Assembly (NCBI RefSeq): GCF_948329515.1
Contig: NZ_CAOJCN010000029.1
Span: 1 to 62,825, forward strand
DNA length: 62,825 nucleotides
Direction: 5' to 3'
From: Cohnella rhizoplanae
GTDB taxonomy: Bacteria > Bacillota > Bacilli > Paenibacillales > Paenibacillaceae
Positions 22,732 through 32,373 of the stretch are shown here, one piece after another. The position numbers and the translations under genes were made by a program. Under the pieces are notes generated by a model. That model was not told the origin of the DNA and did not search any database. It saw only the letters and a program-made list of their open reading frames with translations. Within the stretch, counting starts at the first letter, position 1. Each line of letters opens with the position of its first letter.

Positions 22732-23376
22732 ATGACCTTTAAAATCGTCGATTTATCGCTTGAGATTTACCATGGCGCGCCCAATTTCGCGTGGGATCCG
22801 AAATGCGCCGTGATCGTGCACAATACGACGGAAACGATTGGGTATAATATGACGCAACTTTCCATGAGCACGCATCAAGGCACGCACTTGGACGCGCCGT
22901 ATCATTTCCTGGACGATGGCAAGACGGTCGATCAATTAGAGCTGCAGCAATGCATCGGCAAGGCGATTCTCGTGGATCTGACCTATAAGCAGCCCAAGGA
23001 GCCCATCGAAGTCAAGGACTTCGAGCCCTACGCGGACCGCATCGTTGAGGGTTCGAAGGTGATCTATCGAACGGACTGGTTCAAGCAGCTGCCGGAGCGG
23101 CATTACTTTACCGATTTCCCTTATATGACGGTAGAGCTGGCGACATGGCTTGCCGAGCGGAAGGTCGGATTGATCGGGATGGACGTGCCCACTCCGAATC
23201 CGGCGGATTACGAGCCCGTTCATAAAATTCTGTTACAGGCCGAGATCGTCATCGTCGAAGGCTTGGCGAATCTGGGCGATATCGACGCGGACGAATTTTA
23301 TTTTGCCGCCGCGCCGCTCAAGATCAGGGGCAGAGACGGGGCGCCGATTCGAGCGTTCGCGATGCTCGGGCTGTAG
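22732..23376 (+). CDS. Cyclase family protein (kynurenine-formamidase fold hydrolase)
   Basis: The 214-residue protein has the metal-binding signature of PF04199 hydrolases: H48-QGT-H52-L-D54-APYHF. It also has a later GMDVPTPNP and the closing LKIRGRDGAPIRAFA pattern. Family members hydrolyse amides, lactones or cyclic esters (kynurenine formamidase, isatin hydrolase). In this operon, between a sugar dehydrogenase and the two-component genes, it could act as a sugar lactonase; this is inference. GGAAGGAG precedes the ATG. It is cytoplasmic, with no signal peptide. Confidence 0.82.
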   Translation: MTFKIVDLSLEIYHGAPNFAWDPKCAVIVHNTTETIGYNMTQLSMSTHQGTHLDAPYHFLDDGKTVDQLELQQCIGKAILVDLTYKQPKEPIEVKDFEPYADRIVEGSKVIYRTDWFKQLPERHYFTDFPYMTVELATWLAERKVGLIGMDVPTPNPADYEPVHKILLQAEIVIVEGLANLGDIDADEFYFAAAPLKIRGRDGAPIRAFAMLGL

Positions 23377-23480
23377 TTCATTAGCGGAATGGGGTAGTAC
23401 AACCCGGCTCGGACGTGATAGAATGGGCGCAATTCCATACATCCGCCCGACGGAGCGAGCTTGGGAGGAGATGCGGCGAC

Positions 23481-25298
23481 ATGCGTTTCTGGAACAGCCT
23501 GCACACCAAATTTTTCCTCACGTATTCGCTCATCGTGGTTGCGATCATCCTGCTGGTTTGCATGCCGATGTACGTCTACTTGCAGAACAATATCGAGAAA
23601 AACTCCATCTCCAGATTCGACGAGACGGTCTCGAAAATCAAAGACCGGCTGGACGAACGCGTCAACCAGTTCGATGTCCTCAGCAAAATGCTGTACTGGT
23701 CGTCGATCACGAACGGCAGTCCCGCCGTCAGCTATCTGAACGGACTCGCGAGCTCCCAGGACTTTTACGAACGCTACCAGCTCCGGGGCTCGCTGAAAAA
23801 CTTCGTCACGATGCTGTCGACGATATACCCCGATGCGATCAATATCCGCATTTTCACGATGAACGGCGATCTGATCTCGGACAGCGAAGACGATCGAACT
23901 TCGATCGGTCCGCTGGACACCTACGCAGATTTAAGACGGATCGCCGCCACCAACGGAGAGACGCTCCTGAGCTACGCGCCGAGAGATCCTTGGAATCCGT
24001 CGAACGCCATGCCCGTATTCGTCTTCAGCCGCATGCTGCTGCCGTGGGAGACGAGGGCCGGCATCCTCCAAGTCATGGTCAAAGCGGACGAGCTGCTGGA
24101 TCTGCAGACGCTAAGCCAAATCCATGGCGCGGAGCTGAATCTCTTTTTCGACGACGCGATCATCTCCTCGACCAAGAATGGAAAAGACGGGCTCGCGCTT
24201 GCGGACATGCAGGAATATAACCGCTTGAAGCAGCGGTCGTCGACGGAGAAATACCCTTATATGGCGACGTCGTTCGGAGATAAGCAGTACGTTTTCTACA
24301 AGTCGAGCGAGAAGTCCCAATTCGGAGTCATGCTCACCGTTCCCCAAAAGGTCGTGTTCGCCTCTCTGGTCAATTTTCGGAACGTCGCGATCGCGGCCAT
24401 GCTTCTGCTTATCCTGATCTCGGTCGCGCTCTTCTACATTTTATCCAGAATACTGACCCGGCCGCTGAAGCAGCTGAAACGATCGATCGACCGGATCAGC
24501 TTGGACGCGAACGACGAGCAGCCCAACGTCGACAATAAATACGAGATGGACGAAATTCACCTGATCAACCGTTCCTTCCGCAACATGAGCGACCGGTTGA
24601 AAAATTCGCTGGAGGAAACCGTCCGCTTTCGGACGCTGCAGCTGCAGGCCCACTTCGATATGATGCAAGCGCAGATCAACCCGCATTTTCTTTTTAACAT
24701 GCTCGGATTCATCCAGTCCAGCGCGGAGGACCGCAATTTGAATCAGGTGAGCGCGCTAAGTCAGAATCTGCTCGGATTTTTCCGCTACTCGATATCCACG
24801 CAGTCCCCGATTATCACGCTGGAGAAGGAGATCGAGTTCACGATTCAATATCTGGAGCTGATGAAGATCCGCTTCGTCGATAAGCTCCGCTATACGGTCG
24901 AGGTGGATCCGATGCTGACGAATCTGGTCGTGCCCAAGCTGGTCCTGCAGCCGCTCGTGGAGAACAGCATTCAGCACGGCTTCAACGAATCGACGAACTC
25001 CTTGGAGGTCGAGGTCGCCGCTTATATCGATACCGCCCATTGGGTCATCCGGATTCAAGACAACGGCATCGGCATGACGGAGCAGCGATTGATCCAAGTC
25101 AAAGCGAAAGTCGAGGATTACCTCGAGCAGATGCTCTCCAGCGCCGAAGGAGAGGGAATCTCCCAGGGCGGCATGGGCGTCGCCAACTCGATGGGCCGAT
25201 TGAAGTTCATGTTCAAGGATCAATTCGCCTACGAAATCGAGAATAGGGAAGATGCCTCGGGCGTCCGCATCCGCTTGCGGGGACCGCTAAGGCGTTAG
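23481..25298 (+). CDS. YesM-like sensor histidine kinase
   Basis: The ATG at 23481 (GGAGGAG 10 nt upstream) places a first membrane helix at about 11-33; an upstream GTG at 23415 would add an unlikely polar extension. The 605 residues comprise an extracellular Cache-like sensor (about 35-295), a second membrane helix (about 300-325), a HAMP domain, a His_kinase domain with H402 in QINPHFLFN, and a HATPase region (VENSIQHGF, IQDNGIGM). YesM-type kinases sense extracellular sugars and partner with YesN-like AraC regulators. Such a regulator follows 40 nt downstream. Confidence 0.92.
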   Translation: MRFWNSLHTKFFLTYSLIVVAIILLVCMPMYVYLQNNIEKNSISRFDETVSKIKDRLDERVNQFDVLSKMLYWSSITNGSPAVSYLNGLASSQDFYERYQLRGSLKNFVTMLSTIYPDAINIRIFTMNGDLISDSEDDRTSIGPLDTYADLRRIAATNGETLLSYAPRDPWNPSNAMPVFVFSRMLLPWETRAGILQVMVKADELLDLQTLSQIHGAELNLFFDDAIISSTKNGKDGLALADMQEYNRLKQRSSTEKYPYMATSFGDKQYVFYKSSEKSQFGVMLTVPQKVVFASLVNFRNVAIAAMLLLILISVALFYILSRILTRPLKQLKRSIDRISLDANDEQPNVDNKYEMDEIHLINRSFRNMSDRLKNSLEETVRFRTLQLQAHFDMMQAQINPHFLFNMLGFIQSSAEDRNLNQVSALSQNLLGFFRYSISTQSPIITLEKEIEFTIQYLELMKIRFVDKLRYTVEVDPMLTNLVVPKLVLQPLVENSIQHGFNESTNSLEVEVAAYIDTAHWVIRIQDNGIGMTEQRLIQVKAKVEDYLEQMLSSAEGEGISQGGMGVANSMGRLKFMFKDQFAYEIENREDASGVRIRLRGPLRR

Positions 25299-25337
25299 CC
25301 GGCCGAAGCATCGGACTCAACTAAAGGAGGCGCGCTC

Positions 25338-26888
25338 ATGCGCATCATGCTGGTAGACGACGATCCTTTTTCCATCGATAAGCTCAAGGCCCGTATCCTG
25401 CAGCTGAGCGAGCAATTGGGCACCGTCTTCGAGATCGTGTCCGAATGCTACAGCGGACAATCCGCTATGGAGCAAATGCCGCTCGTCAATCCCGACACGG
25501 TGTTCACGGATATTCAGATGTCCGCCATGAACGGCATCGAGCTCGCCAAGGCGATCCAGGTCCGTTGGCCGTCCGTTCGCGTCGTGGTGATCAGCGCCTA
25601 TCCGACGTTCGAATACGCGCGCGAGGCGATGAAGGCGAACGTGATGGAATATTTGCTCAAGCCCGTCGATACGGCGGCATTGCGGGATGTGCTGCTGAAG
25701 CTGCTCGACGTGAACCGGAACCAAAGCTACGACAGGTCGAAGGAGTTATTGCGGGCGATCCTGAGCGGGGATCTGGAAGGCGCGATGGAGAATACCGCCG
25801 TACAGGCCCTATTTCCGTTCGAGGGATACCGGATGCTGCTCATTCAGAACGTCGAAGCGCTGTACGACGTCCGATTGCTGATGCCGAGGAGCGAGTTCGA
25901 TAGCGAGCCGCTGCGCCGTCAGTTGAGCGAGCATATAGAACGACGGGAGCAATGCTGGTTCCTTCCGTCCGACGACCGCAAGTCGATCTTGCTGATCTTC
26001 GGCTTATTCGACCTACATCCGGGCCGATTCCCGCAGCTGCTCCAAGCGGCCCAGCAGGCCTGCGCGCGCGACGGCGTCCTCCCTACGATCGTCTACAGCG
26101 GTTCGTTCGCGAGCCTCGAGGAAATCAGGTCCTTGCACAAGCGGCTCTACGTCGCGCTGTCGGAGCGCATCGTCATCGGCAAGCCGCGTATGGTCGCCTT
26201 GGAAGCGGAATTCGCGGAGCCCTCCGCGCAGTTCTCCGCGACGGACGAGAAGCGGTTCGCGCAGCTGCTGCAGAAGCGGGACGTGCCCGGCTTGAAGAGC
26301 CTGATCGCGGGCCTGTTCGACAACTGGGAGCGGCACGATTGCACGAGCATGATCGCCGAGATCCATCTCAAGCGGATCGTTCACTTGTTCGAGCAGCAAT
26401 ACCGCACCTCGTCCGTGTCGCAATACAAGACGCTGGAGACGCGAATCGAGGAGCTCGTCGATACTTGCCGCACGTTCGGCGAACTGGAGGAAGCGTTCTA
26501 TGCGATGCTGGCGAGCGCGTTTCAATTCGCGGGAGGAGACGCCCGCGACGGGGATGCCAGGCAATTGTTCGACAAGATCGAGATGTACATCTCTTCCAAT
26601 ATCGGCCAGCCGCTCTCGCTGCAGACGCTGACCGACCAATTCCACGTATCGCGGACGGTCATTTGCACGCTTTTCCGCGACTACAGCAACAAATCCTATG
26701 TGGAGTATCTGACCTCGCTCCGGATGAAGATCGCGCAGGACCTCATGCGCGATTATCCGAAAATGCTGAACAAGGAAATCGCCGAGGTCGTCGGCTATAC
26801 CGATCAGAATTATTTCAGCCACGTCTTTAAGACGGTAACCGACATGAGTCCGACCCGATACCGCGAGAGCTTAAGCCGTGCCCGATGA
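25338..26888 (+). CDS. YesN-like response regulator with AraC DNA-binding domain
   Basis: The 516-residue protein opens with a receiver domain (LVDDDP at 5-10, phosphoacceptor D58 in VFTDIQM, KPVD near 107). A long variable linker (about 125-400) follows, then two AraC helix-turn-helix units at the C-terminus (LSLQTLTDQFHVSRTVICTLFRDY and KEIAEVVGYTDQNYFSHVFK). AAAGGAGGC precedes the ATG. It probably activates operon B or its own operon in response to the kinase before it. Its stop codon lies within the terminator hairpin. Confidence 0.92.
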   Translation: MRIMLVDDDPFSIDKLKARILQLSEQLGTVFEIVSECYSGQSAMEQMPLVNPDTVFTDIQMSAMNGIELAKAIQVRWPSVRVVVISAYPTFEYAREAMKANVMEYLLKPVDTAALRDVLLKLLDVNRNQSYDRSKELLRAILSGDLEGAMENTAVQALFPFEGYRMLLIQNVEALYDVRLLMPRSEFDSEPLRRQLSEHIERREQCWFLPSDDRKSILLIFGLFDLHPGRFPQLLQAAQQACARDGVLPTIVYSGSFASLEEIRSLHKRLYVALSERIVIGKPRMVALEAEFAEPSAQFSATDEKRFAQLLQKRDVPGLKSLIAGLFDNWERHDCTSMIAEIHLKRIVHLFEQQYRTSSVSQYKTLETRIEELVDTCRTFGELEEAFYAMLASAFQFAGGDARDGDARQLFDKIEMYISSNIGQPLSLQTLTDQFHVSRTVICTLFRDYSNKSYVEYLTSLRMKIAQDLMRDYPKMLNKEIAEVVGYTDQNYFSHVFKTVTDMSPTRYRESLSRAR

Positions 26889-26912
26889 TAACCGTCATCG
26901 GGTTCTTTTTTT
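26881..26912 (+). terminator. Terminator of operon A, overlapping the yesN-like stop
   Basis: CCCGATGA/TCATCGGG stem with a 6-nt loop followed by TTCTTTTTTT. The left arm contains the last codons and stop of the response regulator. Confidence 0.9.
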
Positions 26913-27034
26913 GCGCGACGATCCGTTCATATTTGAAGATGCGGCAGGACGATTTTCTATTCCGCGCGGATGGAGGCGGTTCTACAATAAATGGGCATGC
27001 AGCAAGACCACTTGACGCAAAAGGCGGTATCCCG

Positions 27035-29032
27035 ATGAAGCTAAGCTTCCGCATTCTGATTCCCCGATACGAATCGGAGGAACAATTCAGGGAATTGCTC
27101 GACTTCTTGATTCAGCACCGAGGCGCCGTAGACGAGATCATGTTATTCACTGAATATTGGCATCAAGGCTATAACCCGCTCGATCGGTTCGGCGAGCTAT
27201 GCGGCATCATGAAGGACCGGTTGACGAGGCTGCGCGCGAACGGCTTCGACCAGGTGGGCATCAACATGCTGGCGACGCTCGGCCACTTCGACGAAGCGTG
27301 GGACTGGCTGCCCGCGATCCCGTTCCAGCCGACCGTCGGCCGGGACGGCTTGTCCTCCAAGAGCAGCTTCTGCCCGAACTCGGCAGCGTTCCGCGAATAC
27401 ATCGCCCGCAAGTACGCGCTCGTCGCGGAAGCCGGGCCTTCGTTCGTCTGGGTCGACGACGACATCCGCATGTTCGGTCTCGGTTCGTCCGATTATGCGT
27501 GCTTCTGCCCGGAATGTATCGATATCTATAACCGGAAGCATGGCACGGCATACTCGCGCGAGCAATTGGTCGACGTATTGAACGCCCCGGACGGCGGCGA
27601 AGCGCGGGAACGGTGGGTACGGCAGAACGCCGAGTCGATCGAGCGGCTGCTCGCCCATATCGAAGAAGCGGTGCATCGCGTGGACGACCGAATCGAGCTG
27701 GGCCTCATGACGGTCAGTCTCGGCATCTCCACCTATACGGGCGTGGACTATCCGAGCTGGTTCAAAGCGCTGAAGGCGGGCAGGGCCAGGCCCGGCGGCG
27801 GCTTCTTCGAAGATTCCAAACCGTTCGGACTCGTGCGCAAGGCGCATGAGGTCAACCGGCAGATCGCGCATTATCCCGACTTCGTGCGGGACATCCAGTA
27901 CGAGCTGGAGAACTTCCCGTTCCAGCGTTTGTCCAAGTCGGTTCGCATTACGATCGAGGAATGCACGGCTGCGATCCTGTCCGGATGCAACGGCGTCGCC
28001 TTCGACGCGCTGAGGGGCGAGCTCGGTTCGCTGGGCGAATATCACGAGCTGATGGACGCGATCGAGGCGGCCCGGCCGCGCTGGGCGGAGATCGAACGGA
28101 TCGCGGGCGGATACGGAACGGGCGGCATGTATCCGGCGTTGTCCCATCTTCACGAGGCGAGAAGAGCGGTGGAGAACGGCAACTGGTTCGATAGCCTGTC
28201 CGTCGACAATAGCTTGAACGGCTACGCGCTCAGCGAGATCGGCTTTCCGCTGTCCATGAACGCGGCTCAGGCCCGCGGCACGATACTGAGCGAGAACGCG
28301 GCGGAAGGTTATACGACCGAGGAGCTGCGGGAGATGCTCCGCGGCGGCGTACTGATGGATGGGAAGTCGCTTGCGATCTTGACGGCCAGAGGACTTGGCG
28401 AATACTGCGGCGCAGAGGTCGTGCGCACGTACGATAACGGCATCACCGAGATCTTGTCCGGCGATCCGCTGAACGGAGATGACGCCGGCGAACAGCGCGA
28501 CGCCCGTTTTGCGATGAAAAAAGGCGTAGCCTACGCGCTGAAGCCGACGAGCGACAAGACGAGAGTGCTCAGCAGGCTCGTGAGCTTTACGAAGGACGAT
28601 CTGGGTCCGGGGTCTACGGTATTCGAGAACGAATGGGGCGGAAGGGTCGCGGTGCAGGGGTACCCGCCTTGGCAGATGATTCACTCGGGCTTCAAGCGGA
28701 AGCAGCTGCTCCGGATCGGCGAGTGGCTGTGCGGCGGCCAGCTTCCGGCCTTCATCGACCGGTCGCTGCGGGTCGTTCCGTTCGTCAAATACGCGGCGGA
28801 CGAGCGCGGGTGGCTGATCCTGCTGCTGAACGCCTCCTATGACGAGACGGGAGCGTTCGAGGTCAAGCTCGGGTATCCGGAAGCCGCGGGCCGCGACATC
28901 TATGAGCTGCTGCCCGACGGCACGAGCGTCAAGCATCGACAAGGCGCCGCGCCGAGCGGCGAAGGACTGCAGGCGACGCTATCCGTAGACAACGTCGGCG
29001 TCTGGCAGAGCCGTATCTTCTATACGCGTTAA
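27035..29032 (+). CDS. Uncharacterised TIM-barrel glycosidase-like protein (665 aa)
   Basis: The ATG at 27035 has AAAGGCGG about 8 nt upstream; the frame extends to 26885 but that part is terminator and non-coding sequence. The first 400 residues look like a clan-A TIM barrel: DEIMLFTEYWHQG near 33-45, FVWVDDDIRMFG near 142-153, then a C-x-C-x2-C motif in ACFCPECIDIYN, and a late TIEECTAAILSGCNG. A beta-galactosidase-like central domain and a beta C-terminus follow. No signal peptide is seen. A shorter relative with the same DDD-[IL]-R and C-x-C-x2-C block is encoded at 36309. I do not know a characterised member; a glycosidase role is inferred. Confidence 0.6.
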   Translation: MKLSFRILIPRYESEEQFRELLDFLIQHRGAVDEIMLFTEYWHQGYNPLDRFGELCGIMKDRLTRLRANGFDQVGINMLATLGHFDEAWDWLPAIPFQPTVGRDGLSSKSSFCPNSAAFREYIARKYALVAEAGPSFVWVDDDIRMFGLGSSDYACFCPECIDIYNRKHGTAYSREQLVDVLNAPDGGEARERWVRQNAESIERLLAHIEEAVHRVDDRIELGLMTVSLGISTYTGVDYPSWFKALKAGRARPGGGFFEDSKPFGLVRKAHEVNRQIAHYPDFVRDIQYELENFPFQRLSKSVRITIEECTAAILSGCNGVAFDALRGELGSLGEYHELMDAIEAARPRWAEIERIAGGYGTGGMYPALSHLHEARRAVENGNWFDSLSVDNSLNGYALSEIGFPLSMNAAQARGTILSENAAEGYTTEELREMLRGGVLMDGKSLAILTARGLGEYCGAEVVRTYDNGITEILSGDPLNGDDAGEQRDARFAMKKGVAYALKPTSDKTRVLSRLVSFTKDDLGPGSTVFENEWGGRVAVQGYPPWQMIHSGFKRKQLLRIGEWLCGGQLPAFIDRSLRVVPFVKYAADERGWLILLLNASYDETGAFEVKLGYPEAAGRDIYELLPDGTSVKHRQGAAPSGEGLQATLSVDNVGVWQSRIFYTR

Positions 29033-29054
29033 GTAGAATCGAGAGGTGTCCCGG

Positions 29055-32000
29055 ATGAGCGGAAGACTGAAGCTGTATGAATTGAAGACGGAAAATACCG
29101 TCAATCCGCTGGGGATTGGCAGCACGCGGCCTTTGTTCAGCTGGAAGCTGGCATCGGACCGGCGTGCCCAGCGCCAAACGGCGTACCGGATCGTCGTCGA
29201 TCGCGACGAGACGCGTCTCGGCCGCGAAGAGGGCGGATGCTGGGACAGCGGCAAGGTCGCATCCGACGAGACCCTGCAGCTCCGCTATGCGGGCGAGCCA
29301 TTGGCGTCGGAAACCCGCTATTACTGGAGGGCGATGGCGTGGGACAAAGACGGCGAGCCTTCCGCGTGGAGCGCTCCGGCTTGGTTCGAGACGGGACTGC
29401 TCAGGCCCGAAGAATGGGCTGCCGAATGGATCGGCGGCGCTACGGAACGCAATCCGCTGGCGGGAGCGCGCTGGGCATGGCACTCCCTTGATCTGCCGGC
29501 CGCCCGTCCCGCCGAAGGTCCGGCGCGGCTCGTCCATTTCCGCAAGTCCTTCAAGGCGCCGGAGGGCAGGAAGGTTCGTTATGCGTTCTTCCATGGCACG
29601 GGCGGTTCGCCGTTCACCGTCTTCGTGAACGGAAGCACGATCGCCAAGCTGAATACGCGCTGGAAGCAGGATTGGACGTCCCCGTTCGTGTATATCGATT
29701 TTACCTCCAAGCTGCGGGACGGGGACAACGGCTTCTCTTGGGTCGTCGAGCATTCGCCGTCGGACGGAGCGGGCATCCTCGGCAAGTTCGAGCTCGGCTA
29801 CGACGACGGCTCGGTCGAGACGATCTGGACGGACGATACGTGGCGCGTATCGGCCATACCGGATGCGACGGACGTGACGGAGCCGGCCTGGAAGCTGGCC
29901 GAGCACGACGATGCCGCCTGGGCGCTGTCGCGGACGATCGCGTCCTACGGCGACGCGCCATGGGGCGATATCCGCCGCAGGGGCTCCGCTCCGCTGCTCC
30001 GCAAGGAGTTCCGGGCGAAGCAGGCGGTGAAGTCCGCCAGGCTGCATATCGCCTGTCTCGGCTACTTTGAAGCGCACTTGAACGGGCAACGGCTCGGCGA
30101 CGGGTTGCTGCAGCCGGATTATACGCAATTTCCCAAGCGCACGTACGCGATTACGTTCGACGGTACGCAGCTGCTGCAGGAAGGGCCGAACTGCGTCGCG
30201 ATCGAGCTCGGACGCGGCCATTACGCATACGGCAAGGATTGGATCGGCGACAACTTCAGCCGCCCGGATCCCGCCACGGGCACGATCGAACCGAAGGTGC
30301 GGGCGCAGCTGAGGGTCGAATACGCGGACGGCGCGATCGAGACGATCGCCACCGACGGCACGTGGCGAACGACGGACGGGCCGACGGTCGACGACAACAT
30401 CTGGTACGGCGACAAATACGATGCCCGCCTCGAGCGCGCGGGCTGGCAGCTCGCAGGATACGCGGACGACGACTGGACGGCCGTCAGCAAGATGGCGCCG
30501 TACGAGGGCAGCGTCGAATCCGCCTTCGTCCCCCCGATCCGCGTCGTAGAGACGATTGCGTGCGCGTATCTATCGAGCCCCGCGCCGAACGTCTACGTGT
30601 ACGATGCCGGTCTCGTCACGACCGGTTGGGCGAAGCTCTCGGTGCAGGCGCCGAGAGGCACGAGCGTCAAGCTCGTATACGGGGAGATTCTCCGCGAGAA
30701 CGGTTCGCTCGATATCTGGAAGGAAGGCTACGACCATCAGTTCTGGGAGAATCCGCAGGAGGACGTGTACATCGCCAAGGGCGAGGGCGTCGAGATCTGG
30801 GAGCCGAAGTTCAGCTACAAAGGCTTCCGCTATCTCCAGATCGAGAGCGCCGCGAAGCCGGTGTCCGTCGAAGCCCGCGTCTTCCATAACGATCTGGAGA
30901 CGATCGGCGCCTTCGACAGCTCGAACGACCTATTCAACCGCATTCATGAGGCGATGAAGAATACGATGCTGAACAACTTCCACAGCATTCCGACCGACAC
31001 GCCCTTCCATGAAAAGCGGGGCTGGACGGGCGACGGGCAAGTGATCGCGGAATGCGCCTCGATGAACTTCGATATGTCGGCGTTCTTCGCCAAGTGGACG
31101 CAGGATATCGCCGACTCGCAGCAGCCGGCAGGGGAGGTCGCCCACACCTGTCCGGGGCCGTTCCTGTACCTGACGCCGACGCCCGCCTGGATGAGCGCGT
31201 TCGTCATCGTGCCTTGGACCTTGTACGCGTACTACGGCGACAAGGAGACGCTGCGCAAGCATTACGACGGCATGAAGCATTACATGCAGTACGAGCTGAA
31301 CAGACTGAAGGACGGCGTGAGCTCGGACGAGAGCTACGCGGATTGGGCAGTCCCGGGGCCGTTCATCGGGCCGGAGGGCGGCACGCTGCTGGCGACGGCT
31401 TACGTCTGCTACTGCTGCTCGCTGATGGCGCAGATCGCCGGCGTGCTGGGCCAGTCGGAGGATGCCGTTTATTATGCGGATGCGCAAGCGCGGCTGGCGA
31501 AGGTCGTGAACGAGAAGTTCTACTCGCCGGGCGGCGCCGAATACCACACGGAGATCGAAGCCGGCTACCGGCAGACGTCCAACGTGCTCCCGGTGGCGTT
31601 CGGCATCGCGCCGGAGGGAGAGATCGACCGCATCGTCGACCGCCTGGCGCGCGACATCCTGGAGAGCAAGGACGGGCATCTGGACACGGGCTGCTTCGGC
31701 ACGAAGTATCTGGCGCCCGTGCTCACCGAGCACGGTAGAGGCGATGTCGCGTATACGCTCGCCAACAAGGAGACGTTCCCGAGCTGGGGCTATTGCCTGG
31801 CGGAAGGCGGGACGTCCTTCTGGGAGGCGTGGGAGGCGAAGACGCGGTCCTACGACCACTATTTCCTCGGCACGATCGACGATTGGTTCTTCAAGCATCT
31901 GGCCGGCATCCAGACGGAGACCAACGGCTATAAGACGAGCGTCCTCAAGCCGTATCTCTTGGGCGACATGACGTATGCCAGCGGCACGGTCGAGACGGTC

Positions 32001-32231
32001 CGCGGGCCGATCGGGTCGGCTTGGCGGTCGACCGCGGACGGGCTCGTCCACGAGGTGACCGTGCCGGTCAACACGACGGCCGTCGTATACGTGCCCAAGG
32101 CGGGGAGCGGGCAGCTGACGGAGAGCGGCGTCGCCGCGGAAGCCGCGGAAGGCGTCGAGATCGTAGGAGAAGACGGGCAGTATTGGTCGGTGAAGGTCGG
32201 CTCGGGCGCCTACCGCTTCGCGTGCCATTGA
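29055..32231 (+). CDS. GH78 alpha-L-rhamnosidase
   Basis: The ATG at 29055 has GAGAGGTG 8 nt upstream; a GTG at 29046 is an alternative. At 1058 residues it has the usual GH78 size. N-terminal beta domains are followed by the bacterial rhamnosidase N-domain (PLLRKEFRAKQAVKSARLHI, LGYFEAHLNGQRLGD). The (alpha/alpha)6 catalytic barrel has SIPTDTPFHEKRGWTGDGQV around residues 644-664, holding the catalytic acid region, and GGTSFWEAWE near 917-927 for the base. A beta C-domain ends the protein. No signal peptide is present, so it hydrolyses imported rhamnosides. It lies 22 nt after the TIM-barrel gene. Confidence 0.93.
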   Translation: MSGRLKLYELKTENTVNPLGIGSTRPLFSWKLASDRRAQRQTAYRIVVDRDETRLGREEGGCWDSGKVASDETLQLRYAGEPLASETRYYWRAMAWDKDGEPSAWSAPAWFETGLLRPEEWAAEWIGGATERNPLAGARWAWHSLDLPAARPAEGPARLVHFRKSFKAPEGRKVRYAFFHGTGGSPFTVFVNGSTIAKLNTRWKQDWTSPFVYIDFTSKLRDGDNGFSWVVEHSPSDGAGILGKFELGYDDGSVETIWTDDTWRVSAIPDATDVTEPAWKLAEHDDAAWALSRTIASYGDAPWGDIRRRGSAPLLRKEFRAKQAVKSARLHIACLGYFEAHLNGQRLGDGLLQPDYTQFPKRTYAITFDGTQLLQEGPNCVAIELGRGHYAYGKDWIGDNFSRPDPATGTIEPKVRAQLRVEYADGAIETIATDGTWRTTDGPTVDDNIWYGDKYDARLERAGWQLAGYADDDWTAVSKMAPYEGSVESAFVPPIRVVETIACAYLSSPAPNVYVYDAGLVTTGWAKLSVQAPRGTSVKLVYGEILRENGSLDIWKEGYDHQFWENPQEDVYIAKGEGVEIWEPKFSYKGFRYLQIESAAKPVSVEARVFHNDLETIGAFDSSNDLFNRIHEAMKNTMLNNFHSIPTDTPFHEKRGWTGDGQVIAECASMNFDMSAFFAKWTQDIADSQQPAGEVAHTCPGPFLYLTPTPAWMSAFVIVPWTLYAYYGDKETLRKHYDGMKHYMQYELNRLKDGVSSDESYADWAVPGPFIGPEGGTLLATAYVCYCCSLMAQIAGVLGQSEDAVYYADAQARLAKVVNEKFYSPGGAEYHTEIEAGYRQTSNVLPVAFGIAPEGEIDRIVDRLARDILESKDGHLDTGCFGTKYLAPVLTEHGRGDVAYTLANKETFPSWGYCLAEGGTSFWEAWEAKTRSYDHYFLGTIDDWFFKHLAGIQTETNGYKTSVLKPYLLGDMTYASGTVETVRGPIGSAWRSTADGLVHEVTVPVNTTAVVYVPKAGSGQLTESGVAAEAAEGVEIVGEDGQYWSVKVGSGAYRFACH

Positions 32232-32373
32232 CGAACTTACGTTCAATATTCAAGAAGGCCCCGTACGTTTTTCTATATATCAAGGGAATGTTAAGAAAGT
32301 AAAATGAGATGGTAATCGGCGCGAAAGAGCAGGGTACTAACGCAATCATACGAACTGATGGGGGTTAAAGTCG

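Noticed and set aside
27197..28942. Long minus-strand ORF (581 aa) opposite the TIM-barrel gene
   Set aside because: GC-rich third positions keep the opposite frame open. It has arginine-rich nonsense composition, no ribosome site and no domain.
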